In this document: positions 40,658 to 52,245 of the stretch, in pieces
How positions within the stretch are numbered: position 1 is the stretch's first letter
Layout: the number at the start of each line of letters is the position of its first letter
NCBI RefSeq assembly: GCF_004027225.2
Contig: NC_044279.2
Location: 53,406,744-53,470,743 of the forward strand
DNA: 64,000 bases
Direction: 5' to 3'
DNA from: Strigops habroptila
Taxonomy: Eukaryota; Chordata; Aves; Psittaciformes; Psittacidae
Made by a program: the position numbers and the translations under genes
Notes under the pieces: model-generated
Seen by the model: the letters and a program-made list of their open reading frames with translations, nothing else
What the model was told of the DNA's origin: nothing
Database searches by the model: none

Positions 40658-40664
40658 TATAAAG
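40658..40664 (+). promoter_or_regulatory. Candidate TATA box upstream of PTHLH
   Basis: TATAAAG preceded by a GC-rich flank (gcgggctg) and followed by ggggcgg, a typical TATA-core setting. A start would fall near 40,685-40,695, 1.6 kb before the ATG, so the transcript would need splicing to the acceptor at 42248 or a long leader. Placement is consistent with one of the TATA-type promoters known in this family. Which mammalian promoter it matches is not decided. Confidence 0.5.
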
Positions 40665-40762
40665 GGGCGGATTGTGTTACCTTTGGTTTTTACATAAGTG
40701 TTTACCCGTGATGGAAAAATTCGGTCCCTCCGCGGAGGGGTGGTCAAGGTCTGCCGGCGGAG

Positions 40763-40771
40763 CGGGTGGTC
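40763..40771 (+). promoter_or_regulatory. GLI-like site
   Basis: CGGGTGGTC matches the GLI consensus TGGGTGGTC at eight of nine positions and lies about 100 bases after the TATA box at 40,658. PTHLH is a well-known hedgehog-pathway target in the growth plate, so a GLI site here would make sense. A nine-base match in GC-rich DNA can be chance. Confidence 0.25.
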
Positions 40772-41681
40772 CCCGGCGGGTCCCTTGTCGCTGCCCGCCT
40801 CGCACGGCAGCGCAACCTGACACAGATACTTGCAAAGCCCTGGCCGGATTGACGGAGGGCGAAGTGGAAGGCGAAAGAGGGAGAGGAGGAGAAAACTTTC
40901 CACTAATTTACTTTTTTGGCCAGGAGCGCCTGTGTTCATAGACTGCGAGTCCTTTCCCCAGCCCTCCCCCTCAGCCCCCCCCTTTACTAGCGTACAATTA
41001 ACATCATTAGGAATCAGCCCTCCAGCTAATAGGGGAACCGCGACCAGCAACGGTAGGTGCGTGAAAGGAAAGGCGGCAACGATTCCAGGTTGTGCTTTTG
41101 GGCTTGATCTAAAAAGTGTCCCCACTGAGGGGGGGATCGCCCGCCGCACTGTGCTGCGGCAGGGGAGGTGCTGACCTAGGGGTAAACACGAAAAGGGAGA
41201 GGTGGAGGGAGGGGGGAGGCACACAGAAAGAGACAGGAGCTCGGCTGCAGAAGATGCAAAGAGCTTGGCCGGAGTCCTCAGGGTCTGCTGAGTGCATGTG
41301 CTGTCGGGTGTCTCCCTTCGCTCCTTTTTGATTCCGGTCCCGGGAAGAGCTGATTGCTCGTCTCCTTTTTGGCTGTGGGTATCCCGACCGGGCTCTCGCT
41401 CTCTCCGCACATGTTCCTAGGGCGCCATCTCTTTGCAAAACCCTCCGTCCTCCCGCAGGTCTCCCAGAAGCGGCTTCGGAGCGTGTGAACATCGCAGGCT
41501 CCAGCGCAGTCCAACCTGCGGAGCCAAGCATGCTTCCCAGCCCCCGAGCCTGCCCAGGCTGCCGCTCCGCCTAGACCTCTCGGACTCTCCAGCTAGGCAG
41601 CGCTCTTTCCTTGAGTTCCCTGTCCCCGACACACTTGTGGACCAAACTTTCCGGAAGCTGACTGAGGACGTGAACCTGACC

Positions 41682-41701
41682 TTTTTTTTTTTTTTTTTTT
41701 T
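41682..41701. repeat. T-run in PTHLH leader region
   Basis: About twenty T followed directly by GCAGAGG. Taken together the T-run plus GCAG looks like a splice acceptor, so a leader exon could start at 41,706; this is only a sequence resemblance. Confidence 0.7.
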
Positions 41702-41771
41702 GCAGAGGTATACTTAAAGACAGATGTATAGATGCATTCCCCCCGCCCCATCGCCCCCGAATCTCCGTCCC

Positions 41772-41801
41772 TCTGTGTGTGTGTGTGTGTTTGTGTGTGT
41801 C
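41772..41801. repeat. (TG)n microsatellite
   Basis: Alternating TG run with one TTT interruption, within the PTHLH leader region. Confidence 0.9.
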
Positions 41802-42270
41802 CCTGGGTGTGTTTGCAGAGCAGAGGGGAGCTGAGCTGACTTTGGAGAATCTCTCCTTATCTGCAAAGAGGGCTTCTCCTGTAACATAAAGCCCTGAGAC
41901 AGCGGCTTAGAGGACTAGAATTGATCAGGGCTCAAGGAGATAAACAGACACGCTCTCTAACCCGAGTCAAAGAGGAGCTAGACGATTTTTTAACTGATAT
42001 TGAGAAAGATCTTGCCTCCGGGTAGCGAGACACAGAGAAGGAGGGAGGGATTGAAGGAGGGAGGGAGAGGCAGACAGCAGGGACGGGAGAGCGACGGAGC
42101 GAAGTTTGGAAGAAGTGAGCCGCTGCCGAGAGCTCCGCAAGTTTGTTTTTCCTCCACAGCCTCAGAGCTGGTCGAGCCGAAAGCGGGGAGCGCTTGAGGA
42201 CGGAGCTGACACCCGAATCCCGCGGGACTGACCTCCCTTTCCTTTCAGGTTTTAAGACCCGGAGGATACG

Positions 42271-42371
42271 ATGTTCACTAAACTCTTCCAGCAGTGGAGT
42301 TTCGCAGTGTTCCTGCTGAGTTATTCCGTGCCCTCTTACGGGAGATCAGTAGAGGGAATCAGCCGCAGACT
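42271..42371 (+). CDS. PTHLH: PTHLH first coding exon: signal peptide and propeptide
   Basis: Translates from ATG 42271 as [20 protein letters not shown] and continues to ...GISRR plus two bases of a Leu codon. Residues 11-21 form the hydrophobic core of a secretory signal, with likely cleavage near residue 24 (after SYG). The remaining residues are the start of the propeptide that is removed at the basic site R-R-L-K-R completed by the next exon. The ATG has A at -3, a fair Kozak context. The donor GTGAGT starts at 42372. An acceptor-like pyrimidine tract ending in AG at 42247-42248 lies 22 bases before the ATG, so this exon may be spliced to upstream noncoding leader exons starting at 42249. 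Alternatively, a promoter in the CpG-rich leader may transcribe straight through it. Mammalian PTHLH uses several promoters with noncoding first exons, which fits either reading. Confidence 0.95.
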
Positions 42372-45300
42372 GTGAGTTTTTCTTGGTTTTTTTTCCCTCT
42401 TTTGGGTGGCTGTGCGGGTGGCGAGGGGGCGCAGCCCCGCAGGCTTTGCAGCCCCAGCAGCGCTCTGCAGCGGAGCGGCTCCGGGTTACCTGTCCTAGGT
42501 AACCCAGGTGCTCCCTGGTGGCCTCTCAGCGACAGGCAGAGAGCATTTGGGACAGGGAAAGGGCGCTTTTCGGCTGGCCGGCCTTATAAAGCTTTTGGGA
42601 AGGACATGTTAAAGCTGAGGGTTTCTTCTTCCGAGGGGAGCAGCAAGGCAGCCGTGTGCTTGTCCAGCATGTGCTATTGCCCGTGCACCCTTCTGCACCC
42701 CGAGAGGGTCCTAGTAGGGAGCATCCTGTTTTATCAAAGTGCTGTGTGTTATGCTAAATAACATATACTTCTTTGGTACTGGCATGCAGCCAATATTGAT
42801 AAGAGTAGGGGAGACACGCGGTAGTGAGGGCTGTCATGAAACTGAAATACTGAACAACTTCCTTGGATTTCTGCCACTTCAGGTTAAAAAAAAAAAAAAA
42901 AATCCAAAGGGAGTCCAGTATCTTGGAGGTTTGGCGGCAGAAGCATATTTTTTTGATAAATGATAATGTAACTTAAGAAAGTCTGTTCAGGAAATGACCT
43001 CTTTGCTCCTTCCAAAATAATCAGCATGGTTTATGCTAATACCCCTATGCAAAGTGCAGAGGAGAAGCCGCTGGGCTGATGTAGGAGCAGCTGTCTCACA
43101 CATCTAACTCTCTGGCTTTCACTGGACTTGCATCAGATTTTCTAAGGAAGAAACATCTCAGTCATACTGCGTGGAGGGCTGTATTGTCACTGAGTTCAAA
43201 AGGAAGTCAGGATGAGGAAAGAAGGCTGGAAAATCCAATCACAACTTATACGGAAACATGACATAGCAAACAATTTCAGATGGGTTTCCTTGTAAACGTT
43301 TTATTACATACATAAGGACAAGATCTCCAAATAGCACTTCCTCTGCCATTTAAGGAACAAAGAAAATCCCTCAGGTGAAGTGACTTCAGACACACCTAAG
43401 CTTTGGCACCAGGCAGACAGCTATTACAAACCTCCTACAGCAAATTGTGTAGAACATGTTATTGCTGATAATGCTTACAGTGTATCCTTCCCAGTCCATT
43501 AATGCTGAGCTGTTTTGTACTCTTGCAAACTATTGTTGAGCTATTTCTTTCATTTGCAACCATTTTTCCTCTCTTTGAATATAGAGGAAACAAATCTCAG
43601 TTTCAGAAATAAAAAATCTGCAGTACAGTTATCCGAAAATAACTGAAGTACAGTCAAATGCTGTTATTCTCTTGGCTAGGAAACTCTGAGCTGGATCTGA
43701 GCCAGATTTGGTTTTTAAAGAAGTTAGATTTGTTAAGAAATACTCTCCTCTGGTTTTTTTTTGAAGCTGGTGTTGTTCTAACACTTGTTTTTAAAGGTCA
43801 GGATGAGAGGTCTTTCCAACATCCCCATTCCGTCCTGACGGGGGGAAGAAAAGTGGAAGCTAAGCAGCCAAAATGCATTTCTTAGCTCCCTCTTTGCTAT
43901 GGCATGTAAAACACACACAAGAAACCAGTTAGCTGTCAGTTAGTGGCATTCACGTAGTTTTGTTTGTGGGTACAGCACAAACACAGACACCACACTCAAA
44001 CATGTGTCCTGTTTTAATATCACCACAAACCATTCCTAGAGTTAATGGTTAATAACTCACTTAAGCCTAGAGATATTTTTTTTTCAGTCAAAGGCTTAAA
44101 CCAGTAACGGATGAAAATACTGAAGCACATCATTATAACCATGCAAAAATAATCAAAATGACGTAGGCCTGGTTCTGCAGACTTTACTGAGGCAAATCTC
44201 CCATGGAAAGCAGCAGCAAATTGTCCCAAGAACAGACTGCCAGACATATTATTTGTAATAGAAATGCTTTAGCTGTTAAAAGAGTTCTGAGAAACCCAGT
44301 AATGCCTCGAAGTGAAATTAGATATTTTTATCAGCATGCCCAGACACTGCAGCATCAAGATCTGTTCAAAGCATTTTTCCTAACCCTGAGATAGGTTGAG
44401 CAGTTTTCACTCCCTCTGGAGCCAGTGGTGAGGGCACTCCGTCTTTTAAAATCCAGAGCTTTCTAGTTATTTTGTTAAACTTATGATCATCCCCAACGTG
44501 AATACTCAAGGATAACAACAGTTTAATAAGAGCAACTCTCTGAAACAGGAAGTTGTTGCTTGAAGAATGTTGCTTCTCAGTGACGCTAGATATCTAGGGT
44601 AAAAAAATGAAGAAGGAATGTGCCTGAAAAGAACAGCTTATCTGGAAGTACATGAAGTCAGGATAGTCATAAGTCATGGATTTCTACTGTTTTCCTCGTA
44701 ATGAGACATTAAGTCTCGTATGTGCATAGTACTTGGATACACTAATTAGTTTGGATGCTCTGGTCAAATACAAACCACCAACATCCTTCTCTCAAAAGTG
44801 CCTACCACATGTTAGCTTAGCATTTACTGCACTTAGTTTGGGTACAGACTCTGTTTCCCTGAATGAGAGGTACCTTTTGCAGCAGGGTGGAAGGGACCTC
44901 TAGTGGGTCATCTTAACCCTGACAGCCTAAGACTTTCTTACGTATCATACCCAAGATGTGAATGCAATCATTCCAGTTTCCATTGCCTTCCTACTCTGAG
45001 TGTGTGGGTGAGACACTGTTGATATCTCTACCAAGAAGCACTTACATCAGCCTTCTCCTAGGTATACAAACATAGGAGTTGTTTGAATAATTGAGGCAGA
45101 AGGAAGCATAAGGTTAAAGAGATATGTATCTACCACATCTTTGTTTTAAAGAGATTTTTGATCTAGAGCATACAAAGGAAGTTGATAGGCAAAATGTAAT
45201 CCTTAAGTCTGGCTGAGTAATAAAAGTCATGTGAAATGTAACACTACGTAATGTTATACAATCATCTGGAATGGCAGAATGTTATTTGGGGCCAGACTTG

Positions 45301-48300
45301 ATGCTAAATATCATACAGACATTTAAACAGAAACCCACCCTTTTTGGCACACTAACCCCTCACATGTCAATCCCTGCATTATTTTGGAAAGGCATACTCA
45401 CTGAAGATGTAGATCTTGTAATGCTCTTTGACTGTCTTGTGTGTACTGGAACCAAATCTTTAGGTTTCAGCTCTGTAAAATGGAATAGCTTTTCAATCAA
45501 GAGTACTGTAATAACAGGCTTTAGAGATTCAAGATTTTGTCACAGTGGGTAAATTGACCAAATACACATTACAGGATTAAGGCAGCTTTAGGTTGTCTGT
45601 GATAAAAGGAATTATTCTTGGTAGTTTACAAGAGGCAGTAGGAAAGCTTTGCTCATCACATGAGACATACATACTGTTTTAGACTCAGTAAAGCACTGAG
45701 ATTTTGTATGCTTTTTATAAACTAGAAGAGTGAACGAAGAACTGCATTTCCCATGCAAATATCTTGGGAAAACAGATTACTGAAGCTAGGAATGTAACGT
45801 GAGCCACACTGGACAGTTTGACAAGAGCACAGAAGTATGCCGCTCAGAGGAGACCAAGGTGCTAGTTTTATTAGTGCACTTGCAAATCAGACTGACCTCG
45901 ATAAGAAGGCTGTTAGAGATGGCTATTGGAGAGCTTCAGGGAATGCACTGCACGAAAAAATTCTCCTGGGGGAGATCTTTAGCTTGTGTTAACGGTCACA
46001 GCTGCACTCAAGAGAAAGAAACAATACGGGTTCAGCTCAGTATTATCATATTGCATTTTTGCTTAGGGACATTGAGTTGAAGGGCACAAAATATTTGCCC
46101 TAAAGCCTGAAGTCATCCAAAACTGATTTTGGGATGCTTAAAACAGAGACAATGTTTGCTCACAAGCTCAAGTATATCTAGGCCTGCTTTTGAGCAGATA
46201 TCCCTACTGTATGATTTAATGAAAAACCAGCAGTCATCTTTCAGTCTCATTGTGGAATGGGGGAAAGCTGCTGTTTGAATTTTACACTAAGAGAGATGTA
46301 GTGTCACTTGAACCCACCGCTTGAACCCAATACTCAAAAAGTGCAGGTCTGCAAAGACAAAAAGTGAAGGGAGTGCTCTTAAACCAATGTGACTTGAAGT
46401 TGCCAGTTTCAGGTAGCTTGTTGATCAAATCACAGTCTAAAGAATTTGATTGAAGGGACTGAGAAACATAAGTTGTAGAACACTACGAATCATTTAGCAT
46501 GCTCTTTGTTCACCACATTTTGCAACCTGGTAACATAGCAGGATAATTAGGCATAGGATAAAAGGAAGGAATATTCACTTACAGTTATGTGTCTTCTCCC
46601 ATTTCATCCACATGCAGAAATAACTTCTTATCCAGCTAACTGACCAAATGATTATACGACAGGCAAGGCAGTGAATTCATTTTCTTTGGCCAGTAAGAAT
46701 CCAGTCACATGGAGTACCCTGGTGCAAGATGAGAGGATACATAGCCAATCTCTGCACACTGAACTAGGGCAATTGGAAGGATAAACTGTATTATAGCATT
46801 CATGGGAACATAGCTAAAATCCCAGCCTGCACTCTTTCTGTGGTTTGCAGTGCAGCTGTGCATCTATTCCACATCAAGGCAAAAGCATGTATTTTATCAC
46901 AGTTATTCATTATCCAGGTGCCACGTGTATCTTCTTTCCTCAGATGTTTCATACATTCTTTGCCAGTACAACATCTCTGAAAGACAGATAGCTAAACCAC
47001 CACCCAGTTCCTTGAAAACAAGACAAAAATTAGTGAACCAAAAGGTCGTGAACTTTGGAAAAGTACCAGAGACCACTCAAACAAACCAGGATGCTCGTGA
47101 AGAAGACCCAGTGAAGAGGGCTAGCATAAAACTCAGAGAGCACAGCAGACAAGAAAACTGGCCCCAAAAGTTCACTCTTAAAGGAATACTAGAAAGGCAT
47201 CTAACCCCATAATTAGACAGAAGTGGCCAAGCAGTGAATTCAACATGAGTGGCTGAGGCTCTTCTCTGCTGATGCTCAGGCTGCCTCTCTGGATAGCTCA
47301 TTGTGGACTGAAGTGCCTATGTTTCAGGCACCCAAATTCATACATTTTTCCATTACGCTCCTGCAATTGAACTTATTTAAATTTAGAAATGAAATACACT
47401 TTTATGCATTTATTTATGTTTTCGAAGTACATGACTGAGCAGAAGAAAATTGTTAGAATGATGCTATATAAACACTGCTTCCGGCTTCCATACAAGTACT
47501 TGTTATTCCCTCTCTTGCTTGGCTGCAGTGCTCCATTATCTGACCCTTTGGTTTTCCTATCTCTGACAACCACCTTCCTGCTTTTACTGCCTGAAGTGTG
47601 ATATATTAAGAGTTGTAACACTTTCCTAGAACAGAACAGTGACTAATCCAACTCCAGGTCCATTGCTGTACGACCAGTCAGCTGAGAATTATTACCTGCT
47701 TAGGTCTTTCCCTTCTCTGTAGGGAGCAGCTACTCTGAGAAGCAGGACTTGCTCCAGCAGTCTGACCTAACTTGATGTCTCCAAGCCTGAGAGCTGGTAC
47801 ACAGTCACTCACACAGTGTGGCCACCACTGCCAGAAGAGAGAGGAGCTCTGCCAAGTGCTAGGCAATAACCGAATCCTAAAGGTTTTTTTCCCCCTCCTC
47901 TCTTCTCTTTCTTTAGCAAACGGGCTGTATCAGAGCACCAGCTATTGCATGACAAGGGCAAGTCAATCCAAGATTTACGAAGAAGAATATTCCTTCAAAA
48001 TTTAATTGAAGGTGTCAACACTGCAGAAATCCGTGCGACTTCAGAGGTTTCACCTAACCCTAAGCCTGCTACCAACACAAAGAACTACCCTGTACGATTT
48101 GGTAGTGAAGATGAGGGCAGATACCTAACTCAGGAGACAAACAAATCACAAACCTACAAGGAGCAGCCCATGAAGGTATCAGGGAAGAAAAAGAAAGCAA
48201 AGCCTGGAAAACGCAAGGAACAAGAGAAGAAAAAGAGGCGAGCCCGCTCGGCTTGGCTAAATTCTAGCATGTATGGAAGCATTGTGACTGAGAGCCCACT

Positions 48301-51300
48301 CTTGGACAACTCTGTTACTATACATAATCACACTTCAAGGTAATTCTGCTATATCTTTTGGGGGGCGTACTATATATTTACTGAAATTATTATCGTTTGG
48401 TGTGAGAGACCAAGGCCTCACTCAAAACTGGAGTAATAGCACACTGTTTTGCTCGTAACTGAGCAGTAGCTTTTCAAGCAGTGCACAGTCTCAAGGTGCT
48501 TTCTGGAGGTAAGTACCCTTCCCACCTTACGCTTGTGACAAAGTCTTTCTTTCCTATGACAAACAATTCAAGTAAAACACTAACTGCCAAAACGAACCTC
48601 CTGGAGCTGAGTTAGAAGTAGGTAGAGTTATTTCTGCAAAACCAAAGCACATCATAGCCATTAAAATTTCCTTTCCTGTTTTAATTTTAGTGTCTCTCAC
48701 ATCAAATCTTGGTCCCGCACTTGGGCCTCAGCAGATTGAAAGCTTTGAGTTTTATTTAAGGCTCTGCATCTATAAAATGGCGAAGTTTTCTTTCCTCCCT
48801 CTCAACGCCTCCCCTTTTTGGCAACTTTCCTACCCTTACTTTACAGTTTTTCATTTTACTTCTTAACCTTAGGGGAGAACACGGAAAATTTCCCTCTTAG
48901 TAATATCTGCAAACAGCGCAGACCAGCCTTTCACCATAAAATTTTCCCTGCCATTAGGACTTTTTAATTCAGCACCATCTTTTTGCCAGCTTGTGAAATG
49001 ATTACATTACTGCTGAAAAATGTTGAGCATTGCTTTCAGAGAGAGACGTGCTTCCCCCATGTATGACAATGAAGGGTTTTTAGGGCAGTGGTGAGCTGAA
49101 GACTTCAGTCTAGGTGCCCCAAGTGACTCATCTGCTTGCAGTCATCTCCGCTTGAGTGGAAGTCTGCACACTTGCAGGCAAATCCAAGGAGTCTGTCCCT
49201 CAGTTCTCCTCAAATGTTTGCATTTTCCCACCCTTTTCTTTCTTCCTTCCCTTTGGCAGAATAGAGATGTAAGAGGAGTGCCACTTGCTTGCAGTAAATC
49301 CCTTAGACACCAGCTGTGGGATTTACTAAAAAAACCCTGCACTCCTGGGTTAAGCTTTACAGGCCACAGTTCGCAACATGCTCCATCACCTCAACTTCTG
49401 CTGGGATATACAGGATTTACCAGCATTTGGGATTAGTCATTCAGTGTCCTGGACCATAAACATGTTAGTATGGCTGTAGCAGTTAGTAACGTAGTAAGAA
49501 GGGCTGGTTTGTCTCAGCGCTTTAGGAGGCACGCTCTGGGTCTTCAGTCAAGAGACACCTGACTTTTCAATGGATGTTAAAAAACTCTGGTTGCCAATAA
49601 ATAACACATGTATTTGGCAAACAGAAATCTTGAATGTAGGGAAAAAACTGTTATTTTTTCTCTTACTACTTTGTCTTTGGTTGTATATCCAAAGGCATTT
49701 GGATACCGCAGGTAAAATCCTGTTGATTTTCCTTACTCAGCCTTTCTGTTTCAAGTATGGTTGGATGGCTAAAGGCAGTCAGCTATATCTTATTGAAATT
49801 ATTGCTCAAGATGCAGTATTTCTCCAGGGCAAGAAAGAGCTTCCTAAAGAGGACCTATAGTTTAGATACTTAATTGAAGATGATTAAAAAAAGAGAAGTC
49901 ATAAAACAGGAAAATTAAGTTCCCCCTTCACAATGACAGAGCACACATAATATGCTGGTTCAGCTCTTAAGAAACTGGCAAAAGATATAATTTCTACAAT
50001 TTAATTTCTATAATTTAAATAAAACAAGTCTCAACTCCCTGGCATGTACTTTAGGTAGAGGTAGTCAGGTTCAATGCAGCTATCTATGTGGTTGTTAGCA
50101 GAAGGTGGGCAAGCACATTTTCATGGAGGGATGACCACAGCTGAGTGAGGTTGGTTCCTCAGCTGTACTGAGCTGAATCAGAAACTTCTACTCTATCTGC
50201 TGGTGGGGGGCAAGGAAGGTGTGTGCAGACAGGATTTCCATATGCTACACCAGTAGAAACTGCTTTTGTAGCACCCCTAAGGCTAGCTGCAGTTTAGGAG
50301 AAGCATCATTACTTTACAGTGAAGAAGTGGATATGCCTAATGCAGCAGGATAAATAAGGAAGTGCAAACATAAACCTTAAGCACTTAAGCATGCTTTTCA
50401 CTGTATCTTTGTGCTGCTTTTCTGCCCAACACACTGAATTAAAATCTTCATGCCAATTCCGTCCGCACAATCTTGATCCCAATTTTGAGTTTAGGCCAGA
50501 AAAAAGACCAAAAATAATGTACTCTCTAGATCTTTTGACTTACTACAGGAAATATCTCATAAAAGAAGCCAATCTTGCAAAATCTGGGACCAAATCACAG
50601 AGGGCATCTTGCAAGTAGTCATTACTATGGAGCCCATTGTCAAGATGTGGCTTAGCTTAAACTCTAAAACAAAGCCTAAACTCCAAGCCAAATTGAAAAC
50701 ATCACCCTCTTACAAACAGATCTGTGAAGTGCAAACACACATATACAGTCATGCTGTATGAATTGTGTGCTATTATTATACATATTGTGATATAGCCTGA
50801 ATACATCCTAATATTGCCAATTAATTACTAAGGAGCTTCATGCTAGTATTTCCATTCCAGGCACTTAAAAATTGTTTCTCAGGGACATTCCAGCTGTATT
50901 CCCATTCCAATTCAATTAAGCTGTTCTTACCTAATTTCCTAAGAAACGTCTCAAACGAGTAGACTCCCTAACGTTAAATGTAGTCTCACTTTCAATGTGC
51001 ACATTTAAAAAAACCCCTCAAACTCTCAAGGATTTGCATTTTCTTGTGTCTCACACCCACACATGCCTGCCCACAGCTTTGGTGATCAGTCCAGCCGCAG
51101 GGCAAATCCAGCTCCATCCTATATAGCTTTGTATTCCACCCTATAGCTGTTTCCCAGGGAAAAAATGTGCATTACAGAAATGTGCTGTTCACAGGGAAAG
51201 AAGGGAAAAAAGCCCAACCCTTCAGCATTCCCTGTGGCACCACTAAGAATTTACTTAAAATAATATTGTAGTATAAGTAATATACTAACAGGGTAGGAAC

Positions 51301-52245
51301 TGGCTCTGCTTTTGTTCTCATGCCCTCAGAAGGAAGGGAAGAGTAGAGATCTCACACCAGGCTGCCAGTATGCCTTAGAAAACTCCCAAATCTTTGGACT
51401 TTATACAGCTGACTGTTTCAGCTTGGACTGAATGCAGTGGGAGTTAGAGCTTAACACGAGGAGATGCTTCTTTTCTTTCAGGTCCAAGCTCTTTGGCTTA
51501 CAGAAGGAAACTTTCAGGATTTATAATCTTTTCTTTCATTCAAGAGTTTAAAGAGACACACTATCAAGGGTCTGGTTACTTCAAGACCTGAGCTGCCTTT
51601 ACTGCATGAGTACTGCATACATTCATGTACATAACACCACAGAAATATGTACCTCTAAGGTGAACAGACCCTTGTCTAACAAGTGGTCTGTGTGGAAAAG
51701 ATAGACCAAACAAACCCCATGGCATTGTTTTAATCATAAACTTGGCATTATACCCAAGCAGTTAACAGCAGGAGCATGATTGCCAAAGTGTTCAATAAGG
51801 ACTGTCTCCTTCTTATCTTCCAAACAAGTTTCTCATTTCTTTGTTTTGTTTTGGATTTTTTTTTTTCCATTTAGCACTTGGCATATTTATTATAGGTTGA
51901 TGCAATTTTTCTACCTGTAGCATTCAGGAATCTTCTTGCATGAGGCTCTAATGAAAACTAAAACCCTTTCCTATTTCTCTGGATGTACAATATAGTGGAA
52001 TAGATGGCCTCAGTGTTGTGACAAACTGCAGGTCTCCATACTGGTACCTGAGTTGTATTGAAGCAAATGTAGTAGAGGTCTTCAAAAGATGTCTAAAGCT
52101 GGCCCTATTATTTCAAATGTGTACCAGCAAGGCTTACCCATTGTAGTCTGTGGCACTCTTAATATTAATTTTATGTCCATGTATTTGAAGTGAAAATTAA
52201 TTTTTCTGTTTTTTCTGTCCATTTTTTCTTTGCAGGAGGCGCTGA
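42271..52245 (+). CDS. PTHLH: Parathyroid hormone-related protein (PTHrP) precursor, whole coding span
   Basis: Spliced coding region join(42271-42371, 47917-48339, 52236-52245), or 42271-42371 plus 47917-48343 when the second intron is retained. The product is a 36-residue prepro segment followed by a mature peptide of 139 (read-through) or 141 (spliced) residues, the same lengths as the human 139 and 141 forms. Mature residues 1-34 begin [20 protein letters not shown], the PTH1R-binding and activating region. Residues 88-106 are a Lys/Arg-rich nuclear localisation segment, and 107-111 correspond to the osteostatin pentapeptide. The family is a secreted paracrine factor controlling chondrocyte differentiation, epithelial-mesenchymal signalling and calcium transport, with an extra nuclear role. 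Both splice junctions obey GT-AG and keep phase: the Leu codon of the RRLKR cleavage site is split 2+1. No frameshift or premature stop is seen, so the gene looks functional. Family identity is essentially certain; which 3' end predominates cannot be told from sequence. Confidence 0.97.
42372..47916 (+). other. PTHLH: PTHLH intron between the two main coding exons
   Basis: A 5.5-kb GT-AG intron. The first 350 bases continue the CpG-rich promoter domain, with GC-box-like stretches, then the sequence becomes AT-rich. It holds an A-run at 42886-42902 and a possible old CR1 tail near 44,880. No convincing extra exon is seen; open frames such as 42294-42761 are readings of the wrong frame through exon and intron. 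Confidence 0.9.
44880..44965 (-). mobile_element. Possible old CR1 3' tail in PTHLH intron
   Basis: GGTGGAAGGGACCTCTAGTG followed by GGTCATCTTAACCCTGACAG resembles the reverse complement of a CR1 3' UTR end (ggttggaagggacctc..atc). The typical ATTCTATG repeat is not visible and homology is short, so this may be chance. Confidence 0.35.
47917..48343 (+). CDS. PTHLH: PTHLH main coding exon: mature PTHrP 1-139
   Basis: A pyrimidine-rich acceptor (tctttctttag) ends at 47916. The first base completes the split Leu codon; Lys-Arg follow as the processing site, and mature Ala1 is at 47924. Visible parts: receptor-binding N-terminus (1-34); Arg37, matching a known processing point; a mid-region 38-94; basic clusters K88-K91 and K102-R106 forming the nuclear signal; and residues 107-111 reading A-R-S-A-W where human has T-R-S-A-W. 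Read without splicing, the frame ends at TAA 48341-48343 after Arg139, giving a 175-residue precursor. A donor, AG|GTAATT, has its GT at 48340-48341, so splicing removes that stop. Downstream sequence after the stop is AT-rich intron. Confidence 0.96.
48340..52235 (+). other. PTHLH: PTHLH retained or spliced 3' intron
   Basis: A 3.9-kb intron from GTAATT at 48340 to the AG at 52235. In mammals this region also contains an alternative terminal exon giving the 173-residue form. I see no similar basic or hydrophobic tail here, which agrees with the view that non-primate genes lack it, but I cannot rule out an unrecognised exon. The interval is AT-rich and free of recognised transposons. Confidence 0.8.

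Larger units (their letters stand above)
40330..42540 (+). promoter_or_regulatory. PTHLH: CpG-rich PTHLH promoter and 5' leader domain
   Basis: GC and CpG density rise sharply against the AT-rich surroundings from about 40,330 to 42,540, with GC-rich patches at 40,380-40,560, 40,730-40,880, 41,100-41,180 and 42,000-42,240. The domain ends just inside the first intron. It holds the candidate TATA box at 40,658 and a purine-rich leader (gagggagggattgaagg-like) at 42,030-42,080 directly before the coding exon. Mammalian PTHLH has TATA and GC-rich promoters within a few kilobases of the start codon; this block is the obvious counterpart. Exact start sites are not visible from sequence. Confidence 0.75.

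Noticed and set aside
42583..42590. TTATAAAG as a PTHLH TATA box
   Set aside because: Lies inside the first intron, after the start codon exon; a transcript from here would lack the signal peptide.
42294..42761. 155-codon plus-strand frame over the first PTHLH exon and intron
   Set aside because: It is out of phase with the PTHLH frame and reads through a good GTGAGT donor; GC-rich composition explains its length.
46850..47212. 120-codon plus-strand frame in the PTHLH intron as an alternative exon
   Set aside because: No recognised domain and no convincing acceptor-donor pair in phase with the flanking PTHLH exons.
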